Positions 55,972 through 63,268 of a stretch of 64,000 nt of DNA are shown one piece after another (position 1 is the first letter of the stretch; the number at the start of each line of letters is the position of its first letter). Below the pieces are notes generated by a model that worked only from the letters and a program-made list of their open reading frames with translations, was not told the origin of the DNA and did not search any database. The DNA comes from Mesorhizobium sp. NZP2077. GTDB lineage: Bacteria > Pseudomonadota > Alphaproteobacteria > Rhizobiales > Rhizobiaceae. The stretch spans positions 6,082,001 through 6,146,000 of the forward strand of contig NZ_CP051293.1 in the NCBI RefSeq assembly GCF_013170805.1. Reading direction: 5' to 3'. The translations under genes were made by a program, and so were the position numbers.

Positions 55972-56706
55972 ATGAAGAACAATCTCCGCTTGGCGTCGCT
56001 GTCAATCGCCACAGCAATGGTCTTTGCGCTGCCTGCTCTGGCCGCAGAGACAGCCCAGGATTTCGTAAACAAGGCGGCGATCGGCGGCATGTTCGAGGTG
56101 CAGTCGAGCAAGGTCGCCCAGGACAAGCTCCAGGATCAGAGCCTCAAGGATTTCGCTCAGAAGATGATCTCCGATCACGGTGCGGCCAACGCCAAACTCG
56201 AAAGCATTGCCGGTGAGCAAAAGTTGCAGGTCCCGTCAGACCTGGATTCCCCTCACAAGGCTGATGTCGACAAGCTGCAGTCGGCTATGGCGCCCGTCGA
56301 TGCACCCTATGCGGACATGCAGAAGGCGGCCCATGCAGACGCTGTGAGCCTGTTTGAGGGCTACGCCAAGGACGGCGATAACGCCGCTCTGAAATCATTC
56401 GCAGCCGACACCTTGCCGACGCTCAAGTTGCATCAGGAAATGATCGACAAGGTCGCGGCTTCGGCCCCGGCTTCCGGCCGCACCACGCCAGCCGCCACAG
56501 ATACCAGCAATCCCGCGGCGCCGGTGCCGGGCGCCAACAGTTTCACCGAGGATCAGGCCAAGAGCGCCATTGCCAAGGCGGGCTACGCCGACGTCTCCGC
56601 GCTCACGAAGGACGACAAGGGCATCTGGCGTGGAACTGCCCGCAAGGACGGCAAATCGACGCCGATTGCTCTCGACTACCAAGGCAACGTCGTTGCCGGC
56701 AACTGA
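55972..56706 (+). CDS. exported DUF4142 protein with C-terminal PepSY-like domain
   Basis: The 244-residue protein has a signal peptide (MKNNLRLASLSIATAMVFAL, cleavage after ALA). A ferritin-like four-helix DUF4142 domain follows (AQDFVNKAAIGGMFEVQSSK, SLKDFAQKMISDHGAANAKL, DGDNAALKSFAADTLPTL, HQEMIDKV). After a Pro/Thr-rich linker comes a PepSY-like domain (DQAKSAIAKAGYADVSALTK, GKSTPIALDYQGNVVAG). AAGGGA supports ATG 55972. DUF4142 proteins are periplasmic and often stress-induced. It starts a two-gene unit with the next gene (22-bp gap). Confidence 0.9.
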   Translation: MKNNLRLASLSIATAMVFALPALAAETAQDFVNKAAIGGMFEVQSSKVAQDKLQDQSLKDFAQKMISDHGAANAKLESIAGEQKLQVPSDLDSPHKADVDKLQSAMAPVDAPYADMQKAAHADAVSLFEGYAKDGDNAALKSFAADTLPTLKLHQEMIDKVAASAPASGRTTPAATDTSNPAAPVPGANSFTEDQAKSAIAKAGYADVSALTKDDKGIWRGTARKDGKSTPIALDYQGNVVAGN

Positions 56707-56728
56707 TCACAAACCGAGGACCATTCAG

Positions 56729-57325
56729 ATGAAAACCATAACCGGACTATTCGACACCTACGACGACGCCAACGATGCCGTTGGCGAGCTTGAGGCCACC
56801 GGCGTGCCCCGCTCGGATATCAGCATCGTCGCCAACAACTCGACGGGCTGGCACAAGGGTGAAACCTCCGAAGCTGGTGAAGATGCCGCGACAGGAGCAG
56901 GTGTTGGCGCCGTGGTTGGCGGTGCCGGCGGACTGCTTACGGGGTTGGGCCTGATGGCTATTCCCGGCGTCGGGCCTGTCGTTGCCGCCGGATGGTTGGC
57001 TGCCACCGCCGTCGGCGCCGTGGGTGGTGCCGTCGTCGGCGGTGCTGCAGGAGGCATCATCGGCGCAATGACGCAATCCGGCGTGCCGGAAAACGATGCG
57101 CACGTCTACGCGGAGGGTGTCCGCCGCGGCGGAACGATGGTCACCGCCAAGGTCGAGGACAATCTCGTTCCGAACGCGGAACAGATCCTGAAGCAATACA
57201 ATTCCGTCGACATCGCCGGGCGGCGCAAAGAATATGAGGCCGGCGGCTGGACCGGCTTCGATCCGACCGCTGATGTCTATACCGGTGATGATCTGGACCG
57301 CGCCAAGGGAAGACGCGACATCTGA
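56729..57325 (+). CDS. general stress protein with glycine-zipper membrane segment
   Basis: The 198-residue protein starts with a YflT-like domain (TITGLFDTYDDANDAVGELE, VPRSDISIVANNS). A long Gly/Ala-rich hydrophobic region with glycine-zipper spacing follows (GVGAVVGGAGGLLTGLGLMA, AVGGAVVGGAAGGIIGAM), then a soluble tail, EDNLVPNAEQILKQYNSVDI. GAGGA before ATG 56729 fixes the start. It probably inserts in or associates with the membrane under stress. A strong terminator follows. Confidence 0.87.
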   Translation: MKTITGLFDTYDDANDAVGELEATGVPRSDISIVANNSTGWHKGETSEAGEDAATGAGVGAVVGGAGGLLTGLGLMAIPGVGPVVAAGWLAATAVGAVGGAVVGGAAGGIIGAMTQSGVPENDAHVYAEGVRRGGTMVTAKVEDNLVPNAEQILKQYNSVDIAGRRKEYEAGGWTGFDPTADVYTGDDLDRAKGRRDI

Positions 57326-57338
57326 GCGGAGCCCGAGC

Positions 57339-57363
57339 CGAGGGCGGCCAACAGCCGCCCTCG
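57339..57363 (+). terminator. intrinsic terminator after the stress-protein gene
   Basis: CGAGGGCGGC (57339-57348) pairs perfectly with GCCGCCCTCG (57354-57363) around a five-base loop, 14 bases after the stop codon, and is followed by ATTTCTC. It closes the DUF4142/stress-protein unit. Confidence 0.85.
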
Positions 57364-57482
57364 ATTTCTCCCGACCGGCGACGCCGCCTGGCAGCGGAAA
57401 GCCTCCGGCAGCTTTGTGGGCTGCCGATGGTTGAGAGTTTCTGCGCGCTCCCGCCCAGTGTCAGGACCTATCCTAATGCCCT

Positions 57483-57644
57483 ATGCGAACGCCACAAACC
57501 CGAACCTCGTCGAAGTCATCGAAGCCATTGGGGGAATGGTTTGTTCGCGTGGTAGAGGATGGCCGCGAGCAGACCCGATCGTTCGAACTGGAGTCCTACG
57601 CGCTGGCCTTTGCGGAAGGTCAGCGGCATCGCCTTTCATCTTGA
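57483..57644 (+). CDS. 53-residue conserved-looking small protein
   Basis: The frame encodes MRTPQTRTSSKSSKPLGEWF, then VRVVEDGREQTRSFELESYA and LAFAEGQRHRLSS. The EWFVRVVEDGRE...RSFELESYALAFAEGQR.RL pattern is compact, amphipathic and typical of small Rhizobiales proteins that I recall. There is no strong Shine-Dalgarno (AGGA lies 16 bases upstream). It is convergent with the short-chain dehydrogenase gene. Function unknown. Confidence 0.6.
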   Translation: MRTPQTRTSSKSSKPLGEWFVRVVEDGREQTRSFELESYALAFAEGQRHRLSS

Positions 57645-57687
57645 TAAGGTCGTGCGGTTGTAGACGCACGCGAACGTCACGCCGTTG

Positions 57688-58671
57688 TCAGTAGCCGCCA
57701 ATGATGGGCAGGATCTCTCCGGTGATATAACTCGAACATTGCGGGGAGGCCAGAAAAACGTAGGCCGGTGCGATCTCTTCTGGCTGGGCCGGGCGTTTCA
57801 TCGGCGTGTCGGCGCCGAATTTCGAAACATCGCTGGCCCGCTTTTCCGATGGGTTGAGTGGCGTCCAGACCGGACCCGGCGCGACCGCGTTGACGCGGAT
57901 GCCTTTGTCTATGAGGTTGCCGGACAGGGCTCTTGTGAAGGCGTGAATACCGCCCTTGGTCATCGAGTAGTCGATCAGCTCCTTGGAGCCGTTTATTCCC
58001 GTTGTCGAACCGGTGTTGACGATGGCTGAGCCAGGTTTCATATGCGCCACAGCCTCCTGAGCCATATGAAAATAGCCGTAGAGATTGGTCTTCAAGGTGG
58101 TGTCGAAATGCTCCTCGGTCAGGTCGGCAAAATTCGTCGAATGCACTTGGAACGCAGCATTGTTGACGAGGACATCGAGGCCTCCCAGTTGTTTGACCGT
58201 ATTGGCCACGGCCTTACGGCAAAAAGCGCGGTCGGCGACATCGCCGCGAAGTGTGATGCAACGGCGACCTTCGCTCTCTACCGCCTGCTTCGTCACCTCG
58301 GCGTCGCTGTCCTCTGACAAATAGACAATTGCAACATCCGCGCCTTCGCGTGCGAAAAGAACCGCGACCGATCGCCCGATGCCGGAATCGCCGCCCGTGA
58401 CCAGCGCAACCTTGCTCTCGAGCTTGCCGGAGCCGCGCCAGAACGGCGCATCGTAGAGCGGCACTGGCTTGATCTCTGCTTCAAGGCCTGGTTTCGGGTG
58501 ATGCTGCTTCGGAAACGGCGGCGCGGGATATTTTCGCGCACCCGCCTGCATCGCGCCGGCAGGTTTCGATTTCGGTTTGGCGCGATCATCGGCATCGACC
58601 TTGCGCTGGATGCGCCGCTGTTTCTGGGTGACCCTGGAAGTGTCGGTTTTCGTCGCGATTGGCATGGTCAT
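57688..58671 (-). CDS. short-chain dehydrogenase/reductase (YghA/GSP39-like)
   Basis: The 327-residue SDR has an N-terminal basic extension of about 75 residues, the NAD(P) loop VTGGDSGIGRSVAVLFAREG, DVLVNNAAFQ, the catalytic Ser in IVNTGSTTGING and the catalytic Tyr-Lys in DYSMTKGGIHAFTRAL. It ends EILPIIGGY. The long extension and motifs match general stress protein 39/YghA-type SDRs. Two close ATGs (58671, 58665) are possible; GAGGA favours the second. It reduces an unknown carbonyl and is placed among stress genes. Confidence 0.92.
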   Translation of the reverse strand: MTMPIATKTDTSRVTQKQRRIQRKVDADDRAKPKSKPAGAMQAGARKYPAPPFPKQHHPKPGLEAEIKPVPLYDAPFWRGSGKLESKVALVTGGDSGIGRSVAVLFAREGADVAIVYLSEDSDAEVTKQAVESEGRRCITLRGDVADRAFCRKAVANTVKQLGGLDVLVNNAAFQVHSTNFADLTEEHFDTTLKTNLYGYFHMAQEAVAHMKPGSAIVNTGSTTGINGSKELIDYSMTKGGIHAFTRALSGNLIDKGIRVNAVAPGPVWTPLNPSEKRASDVSKFGADTPMKRPAQPEEIAPAYVFLASPQCSSYITGEILPIIGGY

Positions 58672-58751
58672 GTCCTCGGTTGCCGACGGACAACGTGCGT
58701 TGAGCGAAAAGGTTGGCTTCCAAACTGCGAAAACGCACTGGTTCAGGGCGA

Positions 58752-59035
58752 ATGAGACTCTTCCCCGCGAAGCAAAAAAGCGCTTTGATCGAAGCAGGCC
58801 AGCAATTGTCCTTGTTGTTCAGCGACGTCGTCATGCCGGAAATGTCGGGACGCCAGCTCGTCGATATCTGGGCAAGAAAAATCCGAAGCTCAAGGTCCTT
58901 TACAACGCCGGCTACACACGCAATGCGATCGTTCACAACGGCATCCCGGGCCCGGGGACGCAGCTGTTGTCGAAACCATTCAGCCTGGAAGACCTTGCAC
59001 AAAAGGTGCGGTCGATCCTGGACGATCCCGCTTAG
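58752..59035 (+). pseudogene. frameshifted response-regulator receiver domain
   Basis: One frame gives ALIEAGQQLSLLFSDVVMPE and MSGRQLVDIW with the phospho-acceptor Asp in FSDVVMPEMSG. After a shift near 58870 the next frame continues NPKLKVLYNAGYTRNAIVHN and GTQLLSKPFSLEDLAQKVRS, ending ILDDPA with TAG at 59033. Together they form the C-terminal two thirds of a REC domain of the type found at the end of hybrid histidine kinases; the N-terminal kinase part is missing. Confidence 0.7.
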
Positions 59036-59127
59036 CCTGCTGCTGTCAACACTCGCGGGCAACCGGGATGCGTCGGAACGATTTGGAGTGACGCTCGTTG
59101 CCCTGACTGGAAACGGGATTGAGCGAA

Positions 59128-59952
59128 ATGGTTGCGCCACGTGCCGCTTGGAAGGGCTTTTTGAAGGTCGGATCGGTAACTTGCGGGGTGAAGATCGTCG
59201 GTGCCACCAGCGAGGCATCGAAGATTCATTTCAAGATCTTGAACCGCAAGGACGGCCTCCCCGTCAAAAGTGTCTATGCTGACGAAAAGACAGGAAAGAC
59301 CGTCGAGAGCGAGGACCAGGTGAAGGGGTTTGAGATCTCAAAGGATGAGTTCCTACAGATCGAGCCCGACGACATCAAGGCGCTGAAGCTCACATCCGAT
59401 CATACGCTTGAAGTCGGTGAGTTTGTGGCGATCAACGAGATCGACACCCGCTATCTGGAGAAGCCCTACTACCTCATTCCAGCAGACGGCGCGGCCGTCG
59501 AGGCCTACGGCGTAATCCGCGATGCGATGAAGAACAAGGGCGTCGCAGCCCGGTCGTGCATCGTGCTCTACCAACGCGGCCGGGAGGTTGTGATCCAGCC
59601 CTATGGCAAGGGCATGGTTCTGACCGAGTTGCGAAACCACAACGAAATGGTCTCCGAGGACAGTGTCTTCGATGGTCTGACCATGGCAAAATACGATCCT
59701 GATCTGCTCGAAATCGCCGGCATGCTCATTGACAAGAAGGTGACCACTTTCGACCCGTCGAAATTCGAGGATACCTATGAAGATGCGCTGATTGCCATGA
59801 TTGACGCGAAGCGCAAGGGCAAGGCGCCGCCGAAAGCGGCACCGAAGCCGAAAGAGAACGTCATCAACCTAGCCGAGGTGCTTAAGAAGAGCCTCAAGCA
59901 GGAGGGGCTGGCGACACCTGCAAAGGGTACTGCGAAGCGCAAGAGCGCTTAG
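59128..59952 (+). CDS. ku: non-homologous end-joining protein Ku
   Basis: The 274-residue protein has the bacterial Ku core: AAWKGFLKVGSVTCGVKIVG, KSVYADEKTGKTVESEDQVK, KGFEISKDEFLQIEPDDIKA and FVAINEIDTRYLEKPYYLIP. It ends in a lysine-rich tail (KRKGKAPPKAAPKPKENVIN). It forms a ring homodimer on DNA ends and recruits LigD. The ATG at 59128 starts at the conserved MVAPRAAWKG; the TTG nine bases upstream is less likely. It lies 3.6 kb from ligD on the opposite strand. Confidence 0.96.
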   Translation: MVAPRAAWKGFLKVGSVTCGVKIVGATSEASKIHFKILNRKDGLPVKSVYADEKTGKTVESEDQVKGFEISKDEFLQIEPDDIKALKLTSDHTLEVGEFVAINEIDTRYLEKPYYLIPADGAAVEAYGVIRDAMKNKGVAARSCIVLYQRGREVVIQPYGKGMVLTELRNHNEMVSEDSVFDGLTMAKYDPDLLEIAGMLIDKKVTTFDPSKFEDTYEDALIAMIDAKRKGKAPPKAAPKPKENVINLAEVLKKSLKQEGLATPAKGTAKRKSA

Positions 59953-59987
59953 TCCAAACGCCCACAGACCCGATCGAGGAGACGTTT

Positions 59988-60293
59988 GTGTCCCAATTGA
60001 CTGTAGAGCAATGTCGGGCGGCGCGGGCTCTGCTCGACTGGTCACAAGCCAGGCTTAGCGCCAAAGCGCAGGTCAGCGAGGGAACCGTTCGGGATTTCGA
60101 GAAGAGCAAGCGCGTTCCGGCCGGCGACGTGCTGGTTGCGTTGCGGTCGGCGCTTGAACTCGCCGGGGTTGCCTTTTTGAGGGACGGCGAGACGGTCCAT
60201 GGTGGACCCGGCGTTCGGTTCAGCACGTCAACAGCGTCGCGCACGCCTATCCAGGATGGCGAAGCGGGAATTATTCAGAACAGCGACATGTAA
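59988..60293 (+). CDS. XRE-type helix-turn-helix regulator downstream of ku
   Basis: The 101-residue protein starts at GTG 59988 with GAGGAG seven bases upstream. It contains QCRAARALLDWSQARLSAKA and a helix-turn-helix (QVSEGTVRDFEKSKRVPAGD), then ALRSALELAGVAFLRDGE. It is a paralog of the gene at 46599-46874. The 35-bp gap to ku suggests cotranscription, so it may tune the repair genes; that is inference. Confidence 0.82.
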   Translation: MSQLTVEQCRAARALLDWSQARLSAKAQVSEGTVRDFEKSKRVPAGDVLVALRSALELAGVAFLRDGETVHGGPGVRFSTSTASRTPIQDGEAGIIQNSDM

Positions 60294-60323
60294 GCCGCCG
60301 GTCGAATCGAACCATCGCTGTCG

Positions 60324-60599
60324 TTACCTCTGATCGTTGTAGAGTTCTTTCGTTTGTCCAACCATCTTCGCCAGTTCCGAAAACGGTGGAATGTCGGAGT
60401 GACCTTGGGCATTGTTTGCGATCTGCAGAAGCCGGATCGGAATGCAGATGACATCGCGATTGGCAGGCGACATAACTTCATAAGTCCCCTCATCGCCCGT
60501 CACATTGGCCTCCGCCTTTCGCAGCGCGATATCGATGTCGTCGATCGAAAGCAGGCCGTTGTGGACTAGCAAATTTTTTATCGACGCGACTGCCATCAT
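60324..60599 (-). CDS. hypothetical protein
   Basis: The 91-residue soluble protein includes VASIKNLLVHNGLLSIDDID and ALRKAEANVTGDEGTYEVMS, ending VGQTKELYNDQR. AAGGG precedes ATG 60599. It is helical at the N-terminus, and no family is recognised. It is convergent with the XRE gene. Confidence 0.6.
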   Translation of the reverse strand: MMAVASIKNLLVHNGLLSIDDIDIALRKAEANVTGDEGTYEVMSPANRDVICIPIRLLQIANNAQGHSDIPPFSELAKMVGQTKELYNDQR

Positions 60600-60628
60600 C
60601 AACCCTTCGAGCTGAAGATTGGCGATGT

Positions 60629-60844
60629 TTATGGCCGTGTACTCTTCACCTGGCCCGGCGGGTTCTGCCCGTCCGACTGATGCGTATTCTCGTCGACTTC
60701 GGTGACGGGCCGCGTCAATCCTACGCCATCCTTTGGTTTCTTGTTTCCAGCCGCGTCCTGGGAGAACGCATCCGAAGGGTCGGCACCGGTCTTGGCGGGA
60801 TATTTGGTCGCTCCGGTTTCACGATGATTTTCATTTCCAGACAT
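60629..60844 (-). CDS. 71-residue disordered hydrophilic protein
   Basis: The product reads MSGNENHRETGATKYPAKTG, then ADPSDAFSQDAAGNKKPKDG, and ends PGQVKSTRP. It has no hydrophobic core and is presumably disordered. AGGAG eight bases before ATG 60844 is a strong Shine-Dalgarno. It lies in the same unit as the gene at 60324. No family is assigned. Confidence 0.7.
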   Translation of the reverse strand: MSGNENHRETGATKYPAKTGADPSDAFSQDAAGNKKPKDGVGLTRPVTEVDENTHQSDGQNPPGQVKSTRP

Positions 60845-60952
60845 TTTCGGTGCTCCTGTGTGATCATCGATAACAGGCCTGCACGCTGCGCGTTCCGCGC
60901 AGCATGGAACATTCCTGACGGCCGGTCGTTGGCCCGCAAAGGAGAAGACGGC

Positions 60953-61192
60953 ATGGCCAAGATCAAAAATCTAAACGCTGCAATTGCTAAGGAACCGGAG
61001 ACGGCTGGGGTCGAAATCGAGCGTAAGGACACCGGCGCCAAGGATTCGCGCCAAACGGCAGTCAACCCCAAGACGGCTGGCGCCTCGGCCAAAGCAAACA
61101 GACCTTTGGCCGACCCCTTCCCGGCCAAACAAAGCGACGCGCGCCCGGGGGCTGGCAAGACGCCGCGCCCGACCGACAACCCCGGAGAATAG
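60953..61192 (+). CDS. 79-residue disordered Lys/Ala/Pro-rich protein
   Basis: The product reads MAKIKNLNAAIAKEPETAGV, continues KDTGAKDSRQTAVNPKTAGA and ends KTPRPTDNPGE. It is low in hydrophobic residues and probably disordered, resembling small DNA- or stress-associated proteins. AGGAG eight bases upstream of ATG 60953 supports it. Its stop is three bases before the next small gene, so the two are cotranscribed. Confidence 0.7.
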   Translation: MAKIKNLNAAIAKEPETAGVEIERKDTGAKDSRQTAVNPKTAGASAKANRPLADPFPAKQSDARPGAGKTPRPTDNPGE

Positions 61193-61194
61193 TC

Positions 61195-61350
61195 ATGCCG
61201 CCCAAACCCGAACCGAACGAAGAACCACCGATTGATGCACCGACCTGGACGCCAGACGTTCGTGAACCTGACCCTGATCTTCTGCCCGACGAGCTGCCAG
61301 TCCCCAACCCCGACGAAAACCGTGATCCTCCAAAGCGAGCTTTGACATGA
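61195..61350 (+). CDS. 51-residue Pro/Asp/Glu-rich acidic protein
   Basis: The frame reads MPPKPEPNEEPPIDAPTWTP, then DVREPDPDLLPDELPVPNPD, ending ENRDPPKRALT. It is acidic and proline-rich, the opposite charge of its cotranscribed upstream neighbour. GGAG seven bases before ATG 61195 is a good Shine-Dalgarno. No family is recognised; the charge complementarity with the upstream protein is an observation only. Confidence 0.65.
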   Translation: MPPKPEPNEEPPIDAPTWTPDVREPDPDLLPDELPVPNPDENRDPPKRALT

Positions 61351-61792
61351 GCGAAGATGACATTCGCAGGGGTTGGTGCCTCCCGGGGTGCGGTTTGCTT
61401 TTTCCGTCAAATGGCCACTGTCAGGCGCATGCGCTCGAACCGTCGCCGGATGGCCACAGTGGGTCGCCTTCATCAGCCCACGCCGGGCCATCCGCCGAAC
61501 AGAGACGTGATCCTTCGCTTGATGGACAGCCGCGGCCAACGTTCGGCCACGGCAGCTGATCGTCGAGCAGCAAGCATTTCGTATCCGTCGTCAAACCAAT
61601 GCGCAGACGCGTCTGATCAACTGGCGAGACAGATGCGGCCGTGTCACCGCCCCCGAGTCTCTCGCTATCCTCCCCGGTGCCAATGGCGAACTTCTCCCTG
61701 CATCTGCAGGTCTAGGCTTTGACCCGCGGCGGAATCGAGTGGCGTTCGCCATCTGCCAGTGGCACAGTCCGCCAGCAATCGGCGAGGCGAAA
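61351..61792. other. intergenic region, no supported gene
   Basis: Open frames cross this region in several phases, but none looks like a protein. It separates the small-protein pair from the epimerase-like gene. Confidence 0.4.
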
Positions 61793-62749
61793 ATGACACG
61801 CGTAGTGATCATCGGCGGCAGCGGGCATGTCGGCACGTACCTAGTGCCGCGGCTGGTCGAGGCCGGATATGAAGTGGTCAATGTCAGCCGCGGCCAGCGC
61901 GCAGCCTATACGCTGAATGCGGCGTGGAAATCGGTCGAGCCCGTGGTGATCGACCGCGACACGGAGGAGAAGGCTGGCACCTTCGGCGAGAAGGTCCGCG
62001 CGCTGAAGGCCGATATCGTGGTGGACATGATTTCCTTCACCCTCGACAGCACCAAACAGATCGTCGGCGCGCTGCGAGGCGAGGTGCAGCACTTCCTCCA
62101 TTGCGGCACTATCTGGGTCTATGGGCACAACACCGCAATCCCCGCGACAGAGGACCAGCCGAAAAATCCGTTCGGCACTTATGGGATGCAAAAGGCGGAG
62201 ATCGAGACATGGCTGCTCAACGAGGCGAGGCGAAACGGTTTTCCAGCCACGGTGTTTCGGCCCGGCCACATCGTGGGGCCTGGCTGGGAGCCGCTCAATC
62301 CGGCGGGGCACTTCGACATCGGCGTGTTCTCCCAGATCGCCCGTGGCGAGCCGCTGGTGCTGCCCAATCTTGGCAACGAGACAGTGCACCACGTGCATGC
62401 CGACGACGTCGCACAGATGGTGATGCGAGCCGTCGCGAACTGGAGCAACGCGGTGGGCGAGGCCTTCAACACCGTCTCTCCACAGGCGATCAATCTGCGC
62501 GGCTACGCCGAGGCGATGTACAGCTGGTTCGGCCACGCGCCGCGGCTGAGCTACGAGCCGTTCGATTCATGGAAGGGCAAGCAGACCGAAGAAAACTGGC
62601 GCGCCACCTGGGAGCACATTGCACGCAGCCCGAGCCATTCGATCGCCAAGGCGCGGAACCTCTTGGGCTACGACCCACGGTATTCGTCGCTGCAGGCAGT
62701 GTACGAGTCTGTCGAGTGGCTTGTGGCGAACGGGAAACTCGGCCGGTAA
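61793..62749 (+). CDS. NAD-dependent epimerase/reductase family protein
   Basis: The 318-residue extended-SDR protein begins TRVVIIGGSGHVGTYLVPRL with the G-x-x-G-x-x-G loop. It has FLHCGTIWVYGHN and PFGTYGMQKAEIE (Tyr-x3-Lys catalytic pair) and VFRPGHIVGPGWEPLNP. GAGG before ATG 61793 fixes the start. The family includes sugar-nucleotide epimerases and isoflavone-reductase-like enzymes; HVHADDVAQMV favours a nucleotide-sugar or small-molecule reductase. Substrate unknown. Confidence 0.88.
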   Translation: MTRVVIIGGSGHVGTYLVPRLVEAGYEVVNVSRGQRAAYTLNAAWKSVEPVVIDRDTEEKAGTFGEKVRALKADIVVDMISFTLDSTKQIVGALRGEVQHFLHCGTIWVYGHNTAIPATEDQPKNPFGTYGMQKAEIETWLLNEARRNGFPATVFRPGHIVGPGWEPLNPAGHFDIGVFSQIARGEPLVLPNLGNETVHHVHADDVAQMVMRAVANWSNAVGEAFNTVSPQAINLRGYAEAMYSWFGHAPRLSYEPFDSWKGKQTEENWRATWEHIARSPSHSIAKARNLLGYDPRYSSLQAVYESVEWLVANGKLGR

Positions 62750-63268
62750 AGTGCCCGGATACCCCATGGCTCTGGCCTCGGATGCCGCCAACGATGTTCT
62801 TCGTCGGCACCGGCACCGGTGCCGTCCTTGCCTCGACCGCATCGGCGCTGCAGCAGATAGAATCCGAGCTCGAAGGCGACTGCGGCGTGGTGGCCAAGCT
62901 TCTCAAGACAGGAGCCGGCGCGACTTAAAATCTGGCGCGAGTCGATATCGACGGGCCGGCCGGCGGAATCGCGCATTCCGCAAAACAACTGGCCTCCACA
63001 GTCCTTTGACCAGGGAACAGGCGCGAAGGTCGATGCAACTGAAGCCACTTCAACGACTGCCGGCGATGCACGCCGCCTGACAGAATGAATAGCCGGCCCG
63101 CGGATCAACGTTTTTGGACGGGGTGCATGCGAGCTCCCGGAACGCGTGGAAGCGCCAGTAGCGGTCATCCGTCGCCGGTTTTCAAAATGACCGCAGTTGG
63201 GCCGAAAGGGATGTCCGAAAGACTTGCTATGATTGCGCGTGAGAAAGCGATCGACTGTGGCCTCTGCT
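62750..63268. other. intergenic region, possible gene remnant
   Basis: A short plus-strand stretch (62793-62928) reads MFFVGTGTGAVLASTASALQ and QIESELEGDCGVVAKLLKTG, which looks protein-like but starts without a ribosome binding site and has no recognised family. Nothing else is supported. Confidence 0.35.

Noticed and set aside
61347..61559. Frame overlapping the end of the 51-residue acidic protein gene (ATGA junction)
   Set aside because: Although the overlap looks like coupling, the product is rich in Pro, Ser and His with no structured pattern, and it lacks support.
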